A DNA stretch of 48,407 nt from Blautia glucerasea (lineage in GTDB: Bacteria > Bacillota > Clostridia > Lachnospirales > Lachnospiraceae), in NCBI RefSeq assembly GCF_013304385.1, contig NZ_JAAITU010000035.1, positions 1 to 48,407 of the forward strand, written 5' to 3'. Position 1 is the stretch's first letter. Each line of letters begins with the position of its first letter. Shown here piece by piece: positions 37,809 to 46,570 of this stretch. Under the pieces are notes generated by a model, which did not search any database, had not been told where the DNA came from, and worked only from the letters and a program-made list of their open reading frames with translations. The position numbers were made by a program, and so were the translations under genes.

Positions 37809-39098
37809 CTAAGCACGGTGACCACCTATTTGCTCATTGCGTTCTCTATAAGTAGAACACTCCAGCAGGTTGGATCCCCGCATGATCGCATTCTTTCCAT
37901 AACGCTGCTTTACATTCAATACTGCTTCCTGTAAATGCCGTTCCTTATCGGTCTGTTTGGGATCATCAAACAGGCTGTACTGCACATAACTTTCAGGAGC
38001 AACCCTGTTCGCACACACCTCGATTCTTCGGATTCCGGTATATCTGTCTGCAATCCTGAGATATAAATCTTCCACTGCATCTATGATCTTTTTGGAACTG
38101 TTACTTTCTCTTTCGAGTTTTACGGTTCCTTTGGATGCCTCATGCTCATACCTGTGGTCATAGGCGATCCATAAGGTGAGAGAGCTTGTTACCAGTCCTT
38201 TTTCAAACAGATCCAGAACCAGATTATCTGTCATTTCCCTTACGATCACAAGTGCTTCGTCAAAAGAATAATTTCGCATCAGCACCTGACCATTTGAAAG
38301 GCTGTGTTCCTCCGAATGATAGTTCTTGATGTCACTCATCCGGCATGTTTCATATCCCCATGCATGATCGATCAACAGCTCTGCATCAATCCCAAACATC
38401 TTATACAGCCAGTCTTCGGATCTTAAAGAAGCCATTGCGATATCGCCCATTGTATGGATTCCATAACCGGCTAGTTTTTTTTCAGTCCGGGATCCAATCC
38501 TCCAGAAGTCACTTAATGGTTTATGATCCCATAGCTGCTCTCTGTAAGAGAATTCATCCAGGATTCCAATATGGTCATCCACATGCTTTGCTACGATATC
38601 CATTGCGATCTTAGCAAGATACAGATTGGTTCCCACACCAGCGGTTGCAGTGATACCTGTTTCCTCCATAACCTCCTGCATAAGCTTTACCGCCATTTCT
38701 TTTGCAGTGAGATGATAAAGCTGCAGATAGTTTGTCACATCAATAAAACACTCATCGACACTGTACACATGGATATCTTCTTTTGAGACGTACCGCAGAT
38801 AGATTCCATAGATCTTTGCGGAATAATCCATATACAGCTGCATCCTTGGCATGGCTGTGATGTACTTCACACAATCCGGTATCTCATGGATCCGGCACCG
38901 GTTCTTGATGTCAAGAGACTTCATAGCCGGAGTGATTGCCAGGCAGATTGTTGACTTTGATCTGGTCGGATCTGCAACCACCAGGTTTGTTTTAAATGGA
39001 TTCAGCCCACGTTCTACGCATTCTACAGAAGCATAAAAGGACTTCAGATCAATACAGATAATAGAAGTCTGATCCTGACTCACATTGCCACCTCCCAT
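37809..39098 (-). CDS. Y-family DNA polymerase (DinB/UmuC-like)
   Basis: About 429 residues. Candidate starts are the ATG at 39098 (AGAGG 8 bases before) and a GTG at 39083 with a better GGGAGG site. The catalytic motifs are visible: ICIDLKSFYASVE at about 14-26, where D17 binds metal, and HVYSVDECFIDVT with the second acidic pair near residue 111. The thumb/finger helices (FWRIGSRTEKKLAGYGIHTM) and a little-finger domain with SLSNGQVLMRNYSFDEALV follow. It copies past lesions and can mutate DNA. A consensus promoter with an operator in its spacer lies upstream, so it is probably repressed by the Xre/ImmA pair. Confidence 0.9.
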   Translation of the reverse strand: MGGGNVSQDQTSIICIDLKSFYASVECVERGLNPFKTNLVVADPTRSKSTICLAITPAMKSLDIKNRCRIHEIPDCVKYITAMPRMQLYMDYSAKIYGIYLRYVSKEDIHVYSVDECFIDVTNYLQLYHLTAKEMAVKLMQEVMEETGITATAGVGTNLYLAKIAMDIVAKHVDDHIGILDEFSYREQLWDHKPLSDFWRIGSRTEKKLAGYGIHTMGDIAMASLRSEDWLYKMFGIDAELLIDHAWGYETCRMSDIKNYHSEEHSLSNGQVLMRNYSFDEALVIVREMTDNLVLDLFEKGLVTSSLTLWIAYDHRYEHEASKGTVKLERESNSSKKIIDAVEDLYLRIADRYTGIRRIEVCANRVAPESYVQYSLFDDPKQTDKERHLQEAVLNVKQRYGKNAIMRGSNLLECSTYRERNEQIGGHRA

Positions 39099-39200
39099 AC
39101 GTCTTTCCTCTTTTTGTAACATGTATCCCATTTTGACTATCAATGATTGTCTATCCTTCCTGTTTTCATTGAATTACAGGAAATTCATTTCACATATCCA

Positions 39201-39325
39201 TTGACAAAAGAGGAAATATTGTGTATCTTATAGGAAATATGTTTCCCTTATCTGTGATTCACATTATAGGAGAGATATTTCCCTTTGTCAAGATTATTTT
39301 TTAATTTTTGGGAGACACATTTCCC
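39201..39325. promoter_or_regulatory. Divergent promoters with three repeated operators
   Basis: Toward the polymerase: TTGACA (39291-39286) and TATAAT (39268-39263) with a 17-base spacer holding GGGAAATATCTCTCC. Toward the regulator: TTGACA (39201-39206) and TATCTT (39224-39229) with a 17-base spacer holding GGAAATATT. Palindromic sites of the form GGGA-N6/7-TTTCCC lie at 39233-39246, 39269-39283 and 39310-39325. This is a textbook layout for a repressor controlling both directions. Confidence 0.75.
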
Positions 39326-39384
39326 GTTTTGCCTTGAGGCGGCTAATGAAACTTATAAGACAAGGCTTAGAAAGAGGTATGTTT

Positions 39385-39804
39385 ATGACATTCGGTGAAA
39401 AAGTAAGATCATTAAGAAAAGAAAAAAAGATGAGTCAGCAGGAACTGGCCAGTATGGTTGGTGTTTCATATAGGACCATTCGATCCTGGGAAGTAGAAGG
39501 ACGTTTTCCAAAACAAAATGTTCTGTATCAGAAACTGGCAGATGCATTACAGTGTGACGTTTCTTATCTCATGAGTGAGAATGAAGCTTTTATCACAGAA
39601 GCATCCGAACAGTTTGGTAACCGTGGTGCCAGACAGGCTCAGCAGATTCTGGAACAGGCTGCAGCTATGTTTGCCGGTGGATCACTGACAGACGAAGATA
39701 AAATAGCTTTTATGGATGAAATCCAGAGCCTTTATCTGGATTCCAAAAGACGTGCAAAGAAATTTACACCGAAAAAATATCTGAAAAACCAAGAGGAAAA
39801 ATAA
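39385..39804 (+). CDS. Xre-family repressor (ImmR-like)
   Basis: A 139-residue protein from the ATG at 39385 (MTFGEKVRSL; AGAGG 7 bases before); longer frames to 39334 lack a site. Residues 4-62 form the HTH (LRKEKKMSQQELASMVGVSY, then TIRSWEVEGRFPKQ). The C-terminal half is helical with an acidic stretch (SLTDEDKIAFMDEIQSLYLD). It lies just before an ImmA/IrrE-type metallopeptidase gene, as in ImmR-ImmA pairs of ICEBs1-like elements, where the protease cleaves the repressor. The three GGGA/TTTCCC operators in front are its likely targets. Confidence 0.85.
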   Translation: MTFGEKVRSLRKEKKMSQQELASMVGVSYRTIRSWEVEGRFPKQNVLYQKLADALQCDVSYLMSENEAFITEASEQFGNRGARQAQQILEQAAAMFAGGSLTDEDKIAFMDEIQSLYLDSKRRAKKFTPKKYLKNQEEK

Positions 39805-39896
39805 TAGAAGGCGGGATTATTGTACACCTAATCTGTTACCTTATAGTTACAAGGATATTTCTGCCCTTTTTATTTTTTACTTTTGAGGTGATTTAT

Positions 39897-40412
39897 TTGA
39901 GAAACACTTACATATATACAGAAACAAAGAAATTAATCAAGAAATATGGAACCCGAGATCCATTTGAGATCATGGATCAGATGAACATTGTGGTCGGTGA
40001 AACTTCCAGATATAAGACACTGAAAGGATACTGTTTTATGAGCTGTAAGACAATCTATGTCATGATCAGCAGTTTCCTTTCAGAAGAAGAAAAGATGATC
40101 GTTGCCGCCCATGAATTAGGGCATATCATCCTGCATCGTTCCCAGCTGAAAATGGCTCCAATGCAAGATGATACCCTCTACAATATGACGGATAATACAG
40201 AATACCAGGCCAATCTGTTTGCTGCCGATCTTCTGATTGATGATGAGGAGATTGAAGATATGGTTCAGAACGAAGACCTGGATTATTTCGGACTCTGCAG
40301 CTCTTTGAATGCGACTCCGGAACTCATGAGCTTTAAACTATACAGCCTGACAAAACGAGGCCAGGCTTATCATATGCCGATGGAGATACAGAGTAATTTT
40401 CTGGCGAAATAA
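39897..40412 (+). CDS. ImmA/IrrE-family metallopeptidase
   Basis: About 171 residues, start probably TTG at 39897 (GAGG 8 bases before; the GTG at 39888 overlaps that site). The zinc motif HELGH is in MIVAAHELGHIILHRSQ at about residues 72-88, and the third ligand is the glutamate in NTEYQANLFAADLLI. Family members such as ImmA of ICEBs1 inactivate a paired Xre repressor after DNA damage. Here the repressor gene lies 92 bases upstream in the same direction. Induction of the polymerase by DNA damage is the natural inference. Confidence 0.82.
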   Translation: MRNTYIYTETKKLIKKYGTRDPFEIMDQMNIVVGETSRYKTLKGYCFMSCKTIYVMISSFLSEEEKMIVAAHELGHIILHRSQLKMAPMQDDTLYNMTDNTEYQANLFAADLLIDDEEIEDMVQNEDLDYFGLCSSLNATPELMSFKLYSLTKRGQAYHMPMEIQSNFLAK

Positions 40413-40477
40413 TAGCGGATAAGATTATTCTACAATAGAAAAACTATAGATTTATCTCACTGAAAGGAGGATCATTT

Positions 40478-41131
40478 ATGTCAAGACATCATATAGAAAA
40501 GGTAACTTGTCCTTCCTGCCATCATGAGGGAGATTTTGAGCTCTGGGACAGTATTAATACTGCACTGGATCCTGAAATGAAAGAGAAGGTACTTAATCAA
40601 TCTATTTTCCTTTATACCTGCCCGAGCTGTGGAGAGACCTTTCGTTTAAACTACTCCACACTCTATCACCAAATGGAAGATCTTGTCATGATTTATCTGG
40701 TTCCTGAATCAGAAGTAAAGAAGACATATGAAATATTTTATGAAAAAAATGCTTTGGCTGATTATCGTACCGAAAAGTACTTATACCGGATTGTGACATC
40801 AGCAAATCAGCTCGTTGAAAAGATCCAGATCTTTGATGCAGGTAAAGATGACAGGGTAATGGAACTTGTTAAATTACTTGCGACAGATTCTATTCTCAAA
40901 AATGATCCCGATATAGAATTTGATGAACTGCGCTTTGCTGTCGACGACGACGGAACAAATATTCTTGTAATCATTAATAAGGGTGAGATTACTGGTGCAG
41001 TTGACATTGACAATATGTATGAATTTGCTTCTTCACACTGCAATGATTTCAAGGATCTCCGCGATGATGATGAAATAGTTATCAATAGGGAGTGGATCCT
41101 TAACAAACTTGCCGAAGCAGAAAACGAATAG
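40478..41131 (+). CDS. CpXC-domain protein
   Basis: A 217-residue soluble acidic protein with AAAGGAGG before the ATG. The N-terminal region has two CPSC motifs (TCPSCHHEGDFELWDSIN near residues 10-28 and YTCPSCGETFRLNY near 46-60), which is the CpXC pattern and probably binds zinc. The remaining 150 residues are alpha-beta with no further known motif. It follows the ImmA-type gene by 65 bases and may be cotranscribed, which would place it under the same control. The function is unknown. Confidence 0.7.
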   Translation: MSRHHIEKVTCPSCHHEGDFELWDSINTALDPEMKEKVLNQSIFLYTCPSCGETFRLNYSTLYHQMEDLVMIYLVPESEVKKTYEIFYEKNALADYRTEKYLYRIVTSANQLVEKIQIFDAGKDDRVMELVKLLATDSILKNDPDIEFDELRFAVDDDGTNILVIINKGEITGAVDIDNMYEFASSHCNDFKDLRDDDEIVINREWILNKLAEAENE

Positions 41132-41165
41132 TATATTTGGTGGCTACACCCCCAAGCCCCTGTAG

Positions 41166-41218
41166 AATAAATAACGCCAGTACTGGATATCAAAAATCCC
41201 GCACCGGCGTTATTTATT
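41166..41218. terminator. Bidirectional terminator
   Basis: A perfect 13-bp inverted repeat (AATAAATAACGCC at 41166-41178 with GGCGTTATTTATT at 41206-41218), extended by inner GGAT/ATCC pairs, with A/T-rich flanks on both sides. It separates the convergent CpXC and DUF6219 genes. Confidence 0.75.
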
Positions 41219-41233
41219 AAAATATTTTGTTTT

Positions 41234-41443
41234 TTAATCTTCAACACTCTCTACTGAAACTTCTTTTTTCTTCCTACTTTTACCAGAAATCATCTTGTGT
41301 CCTGTATAAATAGCCATAATCATGCAAAGCAAAGAACTTGCTGCAAAGTACTTATGGCCTTCTTTTGATCCCTTATAACCTGTATAAAAAGTTCCAAGCA
41401 TTGTAATCAGTGCACCGATAGACCAATATTTATGTGATTTCAT
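41234..41443 (-). CDS. DUF6219-like small membrane protein
   Basis: A 69-residue protein that starts MKSHKYWSIGALITMLGTFY and continues TGYKGSKEGHKYF. It has two hydrophobic segments (about 8-24 and 31-47) and a K/R- then E-rich tail. The N-terminal pattern fits a small family (DUF6219) often present in accessory DNA of Lachnospiraceae; this is recalled, not searched. GGAGG lies 7 bases before the ATG. It stands alone between the terminator at 41166 and the beta-lactam-sensor relic. The function is unknown. Confidence 0.55.
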   Translation of the reverse strand: MKSHKYWSIGALITMLGTFYTGYKGSKEGHKYFAASSLLCMIMAIYTGHKMISGKSRKKKEVSVESVED

Positions 41444-41485
41444 TCAGATACCTCCTGCCGTTTTTCTTAATCATATACCTTTTAA

Positions 41486-41908
41486 AAGATATATACAAAC
41501 TGGTATTTTGAATCAATCGACAAGCAGCTCGGATCTTCCACTATAAATTCATACCTTCAGCAAATAGGATATGGCAATAAAAATATATCCGGAGATTTCT
41601 CTTCCTACTGGATGCAGTCATCCTTAAAGATTTCACCAGTAGAACAAGTTGAACTTTTGAAAAATTTATATCGAAACAACTTCAACTTTACTCCTGCTAA
41701 TATTCATGCCGTCAAAAATTCCATCCATCTTACCGCCTCTGAAAATGGAGAATTTATGGAAAAACCGGAACCGGACGAGTGAACGGGCAGGATATAAATG
41801 GCTGGTTTATAGGTTTTATAGAAAGCCAAAATAATACATACTTTTTCTCCACAAATATTCAAAGCGAACAACGTGCAACTGGTAGTAAAGCATCAGATGG
41901 TGCTTTAT
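41486..41908 (+). pseudogene. Frameshifted relic of a BlaR1 sensor / class D beta-lactamase domain
   Basis: The plus strand encodes NWYFESIDKQLGSSTINSYL, QQIGYGNKNISGDFSSYWMQ, then SSLKISPVEQVELLKNLYRN. After a one-base frameshift near 41753 it continues YGKTGTGRVNGQDINGWFIG and NNTYFFSTNIQ. The YGN motif, the KTGTG motif and the GWFIG strand are hallmarks of class D beta-lactamases and the sensor domain of BlaR1. The 5 prime part, including the active-site STxK serine, is missing (an upstream stop precedes 41486), and the end runs into the ABC ATPase gene. It is non-functional, and shows that a beta-lactam-response gene once stood here. Confidence 0.8.
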
Positions 41909-42784
41909 CTACTCGTATTGATTCGTCACATAAATATAAGCATCTTCCAACGTTGCAGGAATTGACATACACTCCAATTCTGGCTGTATTTCAGAAATCA
42001 CTCTTAACTGCAATCCCCCCTCAACATACTGTTTAGATGTAATACGATACTTCTGTTCCACTTCTCTTGCTTTTCTCTCATCAGGTACTTTGCAAATCCA
42101 GATTTTCCCCTGTGCTTCTTCTGTCAAATTCTTCATAGAACCCGCATACAGAAATCGACCTTTATGCATAATTGCAAGCTGATTGCAGGTGGCAGCTAAG
42201 TCTTCTACCACATGAGTTGAAAACAAAACCGTTCTGTTTTCAGAAAAATCTACTAACAAATTGCGGATGCGAATACGTTCCTCTGGATCTAAACCGGTAG
42301 TCGGCTCATCCACAATTAAAAATTCCGGTTCATTTAAAAGCGCCTGCACCAATCCTACCCGTCGTTTCATACCGCCTGACAACTGTTTCATTTTCTTTTT
42401 CCGGTGTTCTGCAAGACTGGTCTTTTTCAAATAATATTCTATTCGTTTCTTGCATTCTGCTTTTGGAACACCTGCCAAATCACCCATATACTCTAAACAC
42501 TCCTGAACAGTCAAATTAGGATAAAGTTCAATTTCCTGTGGCAGATACCCTATTTTTCTCTGAATTTTTTCATAGTTTCCTTCACTATATAAAATCCCGT
42601 CCAATGTGACCGTTCCACTTGTAGGTTTAAGTACAGTAGTTAAAACCCTCATCAAAGTTGTCTTTCCTGCTCCATTTTCTCCCAATAATCCAAAAATTCC
42701 ATTCGGTATATTTAAATTCGCATGATTGATTGCTGTCACACCATTTTTAAATCTTACTGTTAAATCCTCAATATGAATACTCAT
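41909..42784 (-). CDS. ABC transporter ATP-binding protein
   Basis: A 291-residue protein. Walker A is GENGAGKTT (about 35-43), the ABC signature LSGGM is near residue 134, and Walker B FLIVDEPTTGLDP is near 154-166, with the switch histidine in FSTHVVEDLAA. The C-terminal 70 residues form an extra domain as in drug or peptide exporters. It is last in an operon of response regulator, kinase and two permeases, 4 bases after the second permease. It probably exports or removes an antimicrobial peptide or similar compound sensed by the kinase. Confidence 0.9.
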   Translation of the reverse strand: MSIHIEDLTVRFKNGVTAINHANLNIPNGIFGLLGENGAGKTTLMRVLTTVLKPTSGTVTLDGILYSEGNYEKIQRKIGYLPQEIELYPNLTVQECLEYMGDLAGVPKAECKKRIEYYLKKTSLAEHRKKKMKQLSGGMKRRVGLVQALLNEPEFLIVDEPTTGLDPEERIRIRNLLVDFSENRTVLFSTHVVEDLAATCNQLAIMHKGRFLYAGSMKNLTEEAQGKIWICKVPDERKAREVEQKYRITSKQYVEGGLQLRVISEIQPELECMSIPATLEDAYIYVTNQYE

Positions 42785-42788
42785 AAAC

Positions 42789-43448
42789 TTACCCTCTCTT
42801 TCTAACTATTTTCGGCAATACTACCAATAAAATCAATCCAATACCAATACACAAAGCTTTCCCTTGCAGCCATGTAACATCAGCAGTATTTTCTATATCT
42901 CTGAAAGCATAGGAAAACAGATTCCATGCCCCAAAAAGTTTATCTCCTCCCGTGGAATTTGTTGCTACCCATATCAGAAGGCAGCTTCCAATCCCCATCC
43001 ACATATTGCGAAAAAGCATTGACAATGTATTGACCAATATTCCCCAAAAGAAAATGGTTACTACAATCGCTAAAAAATAGGCAATAAACTGAAGTATTTC
43101 ACTTTCCGTTGCCGGATGTGTGACTGGTTTTTGAAACACAAAAAACAATCCGTAACCTAAAACAGCAAGCAGTAATAAAAAAAATTCCTGTATCATTATT
43201 CGCTGCATGATGGAGCAAATTCTCTTTCTTATTGGATACAGCCTATGGATTTCTGAACGCTTGCTTGTAATTTCCTGCACATAAGTGTCCGCACAAAAAA
43301 CAGCAGTCAATATAGCAAAAGGTGCCTCAATGGAAAGTCCTATTTCATTTGTGAATACAACCCCACGTATCAAGCTTAAAATCACAACAAAAGATACTGC
43401 ATAAGCAATCTTATAAAACGGCAGAACAATCTTCATTTCCTTCTTCAT
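42789..43448 (-). CDS. ABC-2 type permease subunit, second
   Basis: A 219-residue integral membrane protein with about six hydrophobic segments (near 15-30, 38-52, 85-105, 122-150, 155-170 and 195-215). It has the N-terminal arrangement of ABC-2 permeases. Its ATG follows the stop of the first permease directly, and the ATPase follows 4 bases later, so it forms one transporter with them. No lipobox or catalytic motif is seen. The substrate is unknown. Confidence 0.75.
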   Translation of the reverse strand: MKKEMKIVLPFYKIAYAVSFVVILSLIRGVVFTNEIGLSIEAPFAILTAVFCADTYVQEITSKRSEIHRLYPIRKRICSIMQRIMIQEFFLLLLAVLGYGLFFVFQKPVTHPATESEILQFIAYFLAIVVTIFFWGILVNTLSMLFRNMWMGIGSCLLIWVATNSTGGDKLFGAWNLFSYAFRDIENTADVTWLQGKALCIGIGLILLVVLPKIVRKRG

Positions 43449-44513
43449 TTACATCCGCCTCCTCTTCCAAATCTGTATTGAAATCAGAATAATCACTCCA
43501 GATGCTAAAATAAGTAAACTCTGATTTAAAAATGCCATTGGCGGCGGTGTTGTATCGAAAAGCTGATCGGGGAATCGAACCATAATCGCAAAAGGTCTTC
43601 CCCAATATCCATAAACTCCTTCCGCATTTCTTCCGCCCATATTGGAATATACCATGTAAAGAATCAGAAGCGGCACTCCCGGAAGTGGATTTTTAAATAT
43701 GAGTGAAATCAATGTATATACACTTACAATCATCAGCATATTGGGAAGTATATAAAGTACAGTAGAAACTATAAAATCCCAGAACCGCACTTCAAACCCA
43801 CTGTCTTTTGTATAAATAACACACAATGCCCAAAATAATAGATTTATAATAGTCAGAGCAATCAAACAAATTGCAAATCCTGCGCTTACTTTTCCAAATA
43901 CATACTTTCCGGCAGTGATCGGTTTCGTGTGAAGCAATTCATAAGTATGCTTTTTCGTATCCTGTAAAAACAGAACCGCTAACATAATTGTTGCAAAAAA
44001 ACACATAAACAACCCTGCAAAATCAGCAAATTTTCTTGAGTAATAAAAAGAAAACGCCTTATTTTTCATTTTTTCGTTCAGATATGTGTTGATTTCTTCT
44101 GGCGTTCCTTTGTAATAGGCACTATCTTCGTACATATATCTTGCACTATACCAATCATATTTTTCCTCCAGATATACGAATGCTTCTTCTAACTCCATAT
44201 CAACAAGTTTGCTCATTACGGATTGTGCCTCTAAATCAGACATTTCTAATTCATCAATTAGTGCTTGTTTTATCTGTCCACTCCATATTTCTCGATGTTT
44301 TTCAGGATTCGCAGGAATATATCCTTCATAAACATCTCCTAAGCGAACTGTATCAGGATAATCATTGATAATTTTCTCGCCTTGCCCTAAATAATGTGTG
44401 GTTAAATATGGACTTGTCGTATTAAACACACCATAAATCACAAGCAGAATACCTACCCAAAATAACGGTCGCTTTAGATAATTCTTAATCTCTCTTTTAA
44501 AAATAGCAATCAT
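43449..44513 (-). CDS. ABC-2 type permease subunit, first
   Basis: A 354-residue protein from the ATG at 44513 (GGAGG 7 bases upstream; the longer frame to 44603 has no site). One N-terminal helix (about 13-31) is followed by a large extracytoplasmic region (about 35-160, rich in E/Y/D), then five helices between residues 160 and 350. This layout is common in permeases that handle peptides or lipids together with two-component systems. It lies 82 bases after the kinase gene. The substrate is unknown; an antimicrobial-peptide detoxification role is inferred from context. Confidence 0.78.
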   Translation of the reverse strand: MIAIFKREIKNYLKRPLFWVGILLVIYGVFNTTSPYLTTHYLGQGEKIINDYPDTVRLGDVYEGYIPANPEKHREIWSGQIKQALIDELEMSDLEAQSVMSKLVDMELEEAFVYLEEKYDWYSARYMYEDSAYYKGTPEEINTYLNEKMKNKAFSFYYSRKFADFAGLFMCFFATIMLAVLFLQDTKKHTYELLHTKPITAGKYVFGKVSAGFAICLIALTIINLLFWALCVIYTKDSGFEVRFWDFIVSTVLYILPNMLMIVSVYTLISLIFKNPLPGVPLLILYMVYSNMGGRNAEGVYGYWGRPFAIMVRFPDQLFDTTPPPMAFLNQSLLILASGVIILISIQIWKRRRM

Positions 44514-44595
44514 ACGTTTGCCTCCTTTCCTTGTTATAGACATCATAAAATATAAATCACAATAAAAAGACAACAGCATAAAAAAATCGGACTGC

Positions 44596-45777
44596 TTATG
44601 CAATCCGATGAAATACTGCTGTTATTACAGCTCCACTCTGTTTTTCATTTTCTATTAGTAACTGTCCGCCATGCTTTTCACAATACAACCTACTGATATA
44701 CATGCCCATTCCTGAATGTTTCAAACTGTCTTTCACATTTTGCTGATAAAAAAGCTCTGTTGCCTTTTGCTTGTCTACTGTAAAACCCACTCCATCATCC
44801 TTTACTCTGATTTGTAATTCAGAACAAGTAAGGAGAACTTCCATTTCCACTTTTGTTTTAGCATAACGAAAGGCATTTGACAAAAGGTTTTCTATAACCT
44901 CTAAAATCACTTCCTTATCTCCCGAAAATTTTTCTGCTGTTTCCACACATTCTAATTCGCATCTCTTTCCAAATTTTTTCTCAAACACATTCAACTCTGC
45001 CTGTATATCTATTTCTAACTGCATACTTGTAATTTCTTCTACCACTAACTCCCTTGTATCTAAACTGCTCATCTTCCTCATTGTTTCTACAAATGTATCC
45101 ATGCGTTCAATCTGTTTTTTACTCTCATTTACCATACCTAAGGCTCGATCCATATCTATCTCTTCTTCAGGAAGATATTCTGAAAGCATTTCCTGATACC
45201 CCGCCAATACAGATAGCGGTGAACGGATATCATGTGCAATCGCTGCTCGCAAAGCCTTTTCTTCCTCAATTATTTTCCATAATTGATGGTTATTTTCTGC
45301 AAGCTGCTCCTTCATCCGTTCAAATTCCTCGCACAATCTTCCCATTTCATCCTTATTTTCATAGGTAATATGAAAATCCAAATTATTTCGACCAACCTGT
45401 TGTGATGCCAGTTCTAATTCTTCAATGGGATTTTTTAATTTATGCTTATAAAAAAGAAACACTGCTATGATATTGCCTACCACAGACACAATAAGTACTG
45501 TAAACGTCTGAAGGAAGTCACATATCTCTGATACATGATAATCAAATTTTTTCATTTCATAAGAATTCGGTCTCGGAACATCTGTCAAATACTTTCTACC
45601 GTCACCTTCAGCCATTTCAAAATACTTTTCTTGATCTACGTATTTCCACCAAATGTCATCTTGTATAGTTGCTGCCATTCGCATAATCAATGCCGAAAGA
45701 TAAAAACTAACTATCAAACTGACTATCATATATAAGACAATGGTTTTTCTTAACGAAAGATTTTTTATTTTTTCCAT
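44596..45777 (-). CDS. Sensor histidine kinase
   Basis: A 393-residue protein with membrane segments near 13-34 and 92-110, and an outer loop of about 57 residues containing DDIWWKYVDQEKYFE. A HAMP domain follows (about 112-163), then the phosphoacceptor histidine in AAIAHDIRSPLSVLAGYQ near residue 180, and the ATPase domain with N box (LLSNAFRYA), G1 (VKDDGVGF) and G2 (HSGMGMYIS). It should phosphorylate the response regulator encoded just upstream, which it overlaps by 13 bases. The small outer loop suggests sensing at the membrane surface. Confidence 0.92.
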   Translation of the reverse strand: MEKIKNLSLRKTIVLYMIVSLIVSFYLSALIMRMAATIQDDIWWKYVDQEKYFEMAEGDGRKYLTDVPRPNSYEMKKFDYHVSEICDFLQTFTVLIVSVVGNIIAVFLFYKHKLKNPIEELELASQQVGRNNLDFHITYENKDEMGRLCEEFERMKEQLAENNHQLWKIIEEEKALRAAIAHDIRSPLSVLAGYQEMLSEYLPEEEIDMDRALGMVNESKKQIERMDTFVETMRKMSSLDTRELVVEEITSMQLEIDIQAELNVFEKKFGKRCELECVETAEKFSGDKEVILEVIENLLSNAFRYAKTKVEMEVLLTCSELQIRVKDDGVGFTVDKQKATELFYQQNVKDSLKHSGMGMYISRLYCEKHGGQLLIENEKQSGAVITAVFHRIA

Positions 45778-46439
45778 TTATATCCCATCCCCCATACTGT
45801 TTCAATATATTCATGTTTTGTATATCGTTTTATTTTATTACGAATTCTACGGATTAGTTCAGTCACTACTCGACTATCTCCTTCTGTGTCATATCCACTA
45901 ATCTTTTCATAAATACGTTCTTTATCAAAAACCATTTCAGGATTCATGGATAAAAATTCTATAATCTCATATTCTAATTTAGTAAGCTCTAAAGCATTCC
46001 CTTTAATATGTGCACATTTACTGGCATAGTCAATTACTAATTCTCCATAAAACCTTTGTTCTTTTTTCCTATGTAAACGTTCTTCACGTTTCAAATGAGC
46101 AATAATTCTGGCATCTAATTCTTTCAAACTGAATGGTTTTAAAACATAATCATCGCCACCAGACAACAATCCCATTACTCGATCCTGTTCTTCTACTTTT
46201 GCGGTCAAAAAAATAATCGGACAGGAAACCATATCTCTGATTCTTCTGCACACTTCAATTCCGTCCATTCCCGGCATATTTACATCCAATAAAATAATAT
46301 CGGGATTTACACTTATCTTTTCCATTGCTTCTATGCCATTTTCTGCAATAATCACTGTATAATTCTTCAATGTAAAGTATTGATTCAACATTTTTAGCAA
46401 TTCTCTATCATCATCAACCATTAAAATTTTATAGTTCAT
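45765..46439 (-). CDS. OmpR-family response regulator
   Basis: A 224-residue protein from the ATG at 46439 (GAGG 8 bases before). The receiver domain has the acidic triad at MVDDDREL (about 5-12), the phosphoacceptor Asp in IILLDVNMPGMDGIEVC (about 46-62) and the Lys in YVLKPFSLKEL (about 103). The C-terminal winged helix (about 125-224) has the typical EYEIIEFLSMNPEMVF and RVVTELIRRIRNKI helices. It is first in the RR-HK-ABC operon and probably activates it. The target sites are not visible to me. Confidence 0.93.
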   Translation of the reverse strand: MNYKILMVDDDRELLKMLNQYFTLKNYTVIIAENGIEAMEKISVNPDIILLDVNMPGMDGIEVCRRIRDMVSCPIIFLTAKVEEQDRVMGLLSGGDDYVLKPFSLKELDARIIAHLKREERLHRKKEQRFYGELVIDYASKCAHIKGNALELTKLEYEIIEFLSMNPEMVFDKERIYEKISGYDTEGDSRVVTELIRRIRNKIKRYTKHEYIETVWGMGYKWKK

Positions 46440-46517
46440 AAATTCCACCTCTGGCTATAATGCTATCTTTTCTTTATAGTATATCTTATAAAAAACAACA
46501 AATAAACAACAATTCCT

Positions 46518-46551
46518 AAAAGGCAACAGCCTTTCTAAACTGCCGCCTTTT
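46518..46551 (-). terminator. Terminator downstream of the right TnpV relic
   Basis: AAAAGGC (46518-46524) pairs with GCCTTTT (46545-46551), with inner ACAG/CTG pairs. It could act in both directions. Its place just beyond the minus-strand TnpV relic mirrors the terminator at 5824-5856. Confidence 0.5.
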
Positions 46552-46570
46552 CTCCTTCATTTTATTTCCA

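Noticed and set aside
41779-42036. Plus-strand open frame of 85 codons
   Set aside because: Its first part is the tail of the beta-lactam-sensor relic and the rest is antisense to the ABC ATPase.
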